This document shows, one piece after another, positions 62,791 through 64,000 of a stretch of 64,000 nt of DNA; within the stretch, counting starts at the first letter, position 1, and each line of letters begins with the position of its first letter. The notes beneath the pieces were generated by a model. The model was not told the DNA's origin. It saw only the letters and a list, made by a program, of their open reading frames with translations, and did no database searches. The stretch comes from Allolobophora icterica (lineage: Eukaryota > Annelida > Clitellata > Crassiclitellata > Lumbricidae): positions 73,000,252 through 73,064,251 of the forward strand of contig OY744606.1 of NCBI GenBank assembly GCA_963556255.1, given 5' to 3'. A program made the position numbers and the translations under genes.

Positions 62791-64000
62791 ACATGTATAT
62801 ATGTATATATATGTATTATATATATTATATCTCCATCTATGAAAATCGTATATATATAATTATATATATGTATACAGTCCAGTACCTTTCAGGATCAAAC
62901 ATCACCATACGAATAAATACATATGCACATATAAATATATATACATGTATATATGAGGTGATGAAACAGAGGGCATTTATGAGGCGATAGCAGTACATAA
63001 TCAGTCTCCCCTATAGCCTTGGTGCTCGGGACATCTTATCAAATCCCCTCCCGTTTCCTTGAACTAATCACAGTAGATGCGACATCCTTGCCCCAAGGAT
63101 TCGGGCCGGCCGGCCGGCTCTTCGACAGCCCTCTATAGGGAGTGAGAGGGTTCTCGTTCGGTGGCTGCTACCATCGTACCAAGGTTTCTCCAGTGGAAAG
63201 ATCTTGCCATCGTACTGTAGGCTACGTCAGACAGTATAGGTCTACAGCAGAAGCATGCACGTCGACTTTGGATGGATGATACACAATATCACTTCTCGGC
63301 TTGACCTCCCCGATATGCCCACTGTAAGGCTCACCTGCGTCCCTAGCCAATTCAGCTACATGTATAATAATGATGCACTGACCGGGCGCTGGTCACCGAT
63401 TGATCGCCCGATAGTTTAAGCGAGTGTCTGACTTTGTTCGGTCTATACTGAATGTGTAATTGTGTATACATAATACCTCCGGACTAACATCACCTGGGCC
63501 TCCTCCCTCGTAAGACTAGAGCGAGAACCTGACGAACAGATAGGCACCAGCGGCCAAGGAGATAAGGGTTCCATCCACAGCCATAATTAAATGTAATGAG
63601 GTAATGAATGACCAAGCATCTGTTTCGCATTCACCCCAGAACCGACATCTATGCGTAGCCTATATATAGTCCAGGCAATTTACAGTTGGACCTGGGAAAA
63701 ATTGCTTCAGAAGCGTTTTAAACGGTTTCCTGCTCAGATAAAATTGCTGAATAACATATCCAAAATCGGACAAAATCGGTCCAGGGGAACACTTCCAAAA
63801 ATGAATTTCAAAATGGCGGATTGGGGTTTCCTAAGAAATACCAATGATAATACCAATAATTTGGTTTAATTAAATCCAGACGTGTATTTGCAACAAAATC
63901 AATTAATAAAACACAATCTTACATCGAGTCAGATATGTTTCTTCAGACTTGTTCCGAACATAACAACGTAATTCAGAATTGATCTTCTCTACACATTTGT
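62791..64000. other. No recognisable gene
   Basis: AT-rich start, then ordinary sequence. A 72-codon frame at 63651-63869 has no known resemblance and follows repeat-like sequence. Confidence 0.4.

Noticed and set aside
63651..63869. 72-codon frame near the right end
   Set aside because: No known similarity, no exon signals; length is within chance for AT-rich DNA.

Overview
This is a eukaryotic, almost certainly animal, window. Genes have canonical GT-AG introns, introns and spacers are long, AATAAA signals follow two of the reading frames, and the non-coding DNA is packed with microsatellites, decayed non-LTR retrotransposons (LINEs) and hAT transposons. The palindromic octamer TAGGCCTA recurs at least twenty times. 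Together with an expanded family of ZNFX1-like helicases this suggests a marine invertebrate, perhaps a deuterostome such as an echinoderm or hemichordate; the phylum is inference.

The gene content is one family. Three head-to-tail plus-strand ZNFX1-like genes lie at 26.1-34.2 kb (gene 1), 40.0-48.4 kb (gene 2) and 53.7-56.7 kb (gene 3), and an orphan decayed terminal exon of a fourth copy lies at 16.8-18.1 kb. Genes 1 and 2 each have a huge exon (N-terminal helical region, superfamily 1 helicase, long NF-X1-type zinc-finger array). A phase-1 intron then splits a C-terminal RZ-type zinc finger, and a terminal exon completes the finger and adds a disordered charged tail. Gene 3 is a stripped version: helicase core and tail, no zinc fingers. 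In vertebrates ZNFX1 is an interferon-induced RNA-binding antiviral sensor, and in C. elegans ZNFX-1 works in small-RNA inheritance. A local expansion would fit an RNA-directed defence role, but nothing here proves function.

Layout: 0-13 kb holds no host gene. It has a 1.74-kb hAT element, LINE reverse-transcriptase fragments, a cluster of short terminal-inverted-repeat elements, and microsatellites. 13.3-16.4 kb is a complex satellite built from long palindromes. 16.8-26.1 kb (spacer A) and 33.0-40.0 kb (spacer B) are the two copies of a segmental tandem duplication that carries terminal exon, 3' UTR, spacer and 5' flank; each was later invaded by different transposons. Spacer A also has a 200-base assembly gap. 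48.4-53.7 kb carries microsatellites, a LINE 3' end and a second full-length hAT. 56.9-64 kb shows only repeats.

Main points to check: (1) gene 1 is broken by an exact 140-bp tandem duplication in the finger array, either an assembly error or a very young null allele; (2) genes 1 and 2 are nearly identical through the helicase but diverge abruptly at the first zinc finger, and the terminal exon of gene 1 matches the orphan exon rather than gene 2; (3) gene 3 has lost the fingers and a long helicase insert; (4) two unrelated-looking loci each hold a perfect palindrome of 41-bp arms around a single base.
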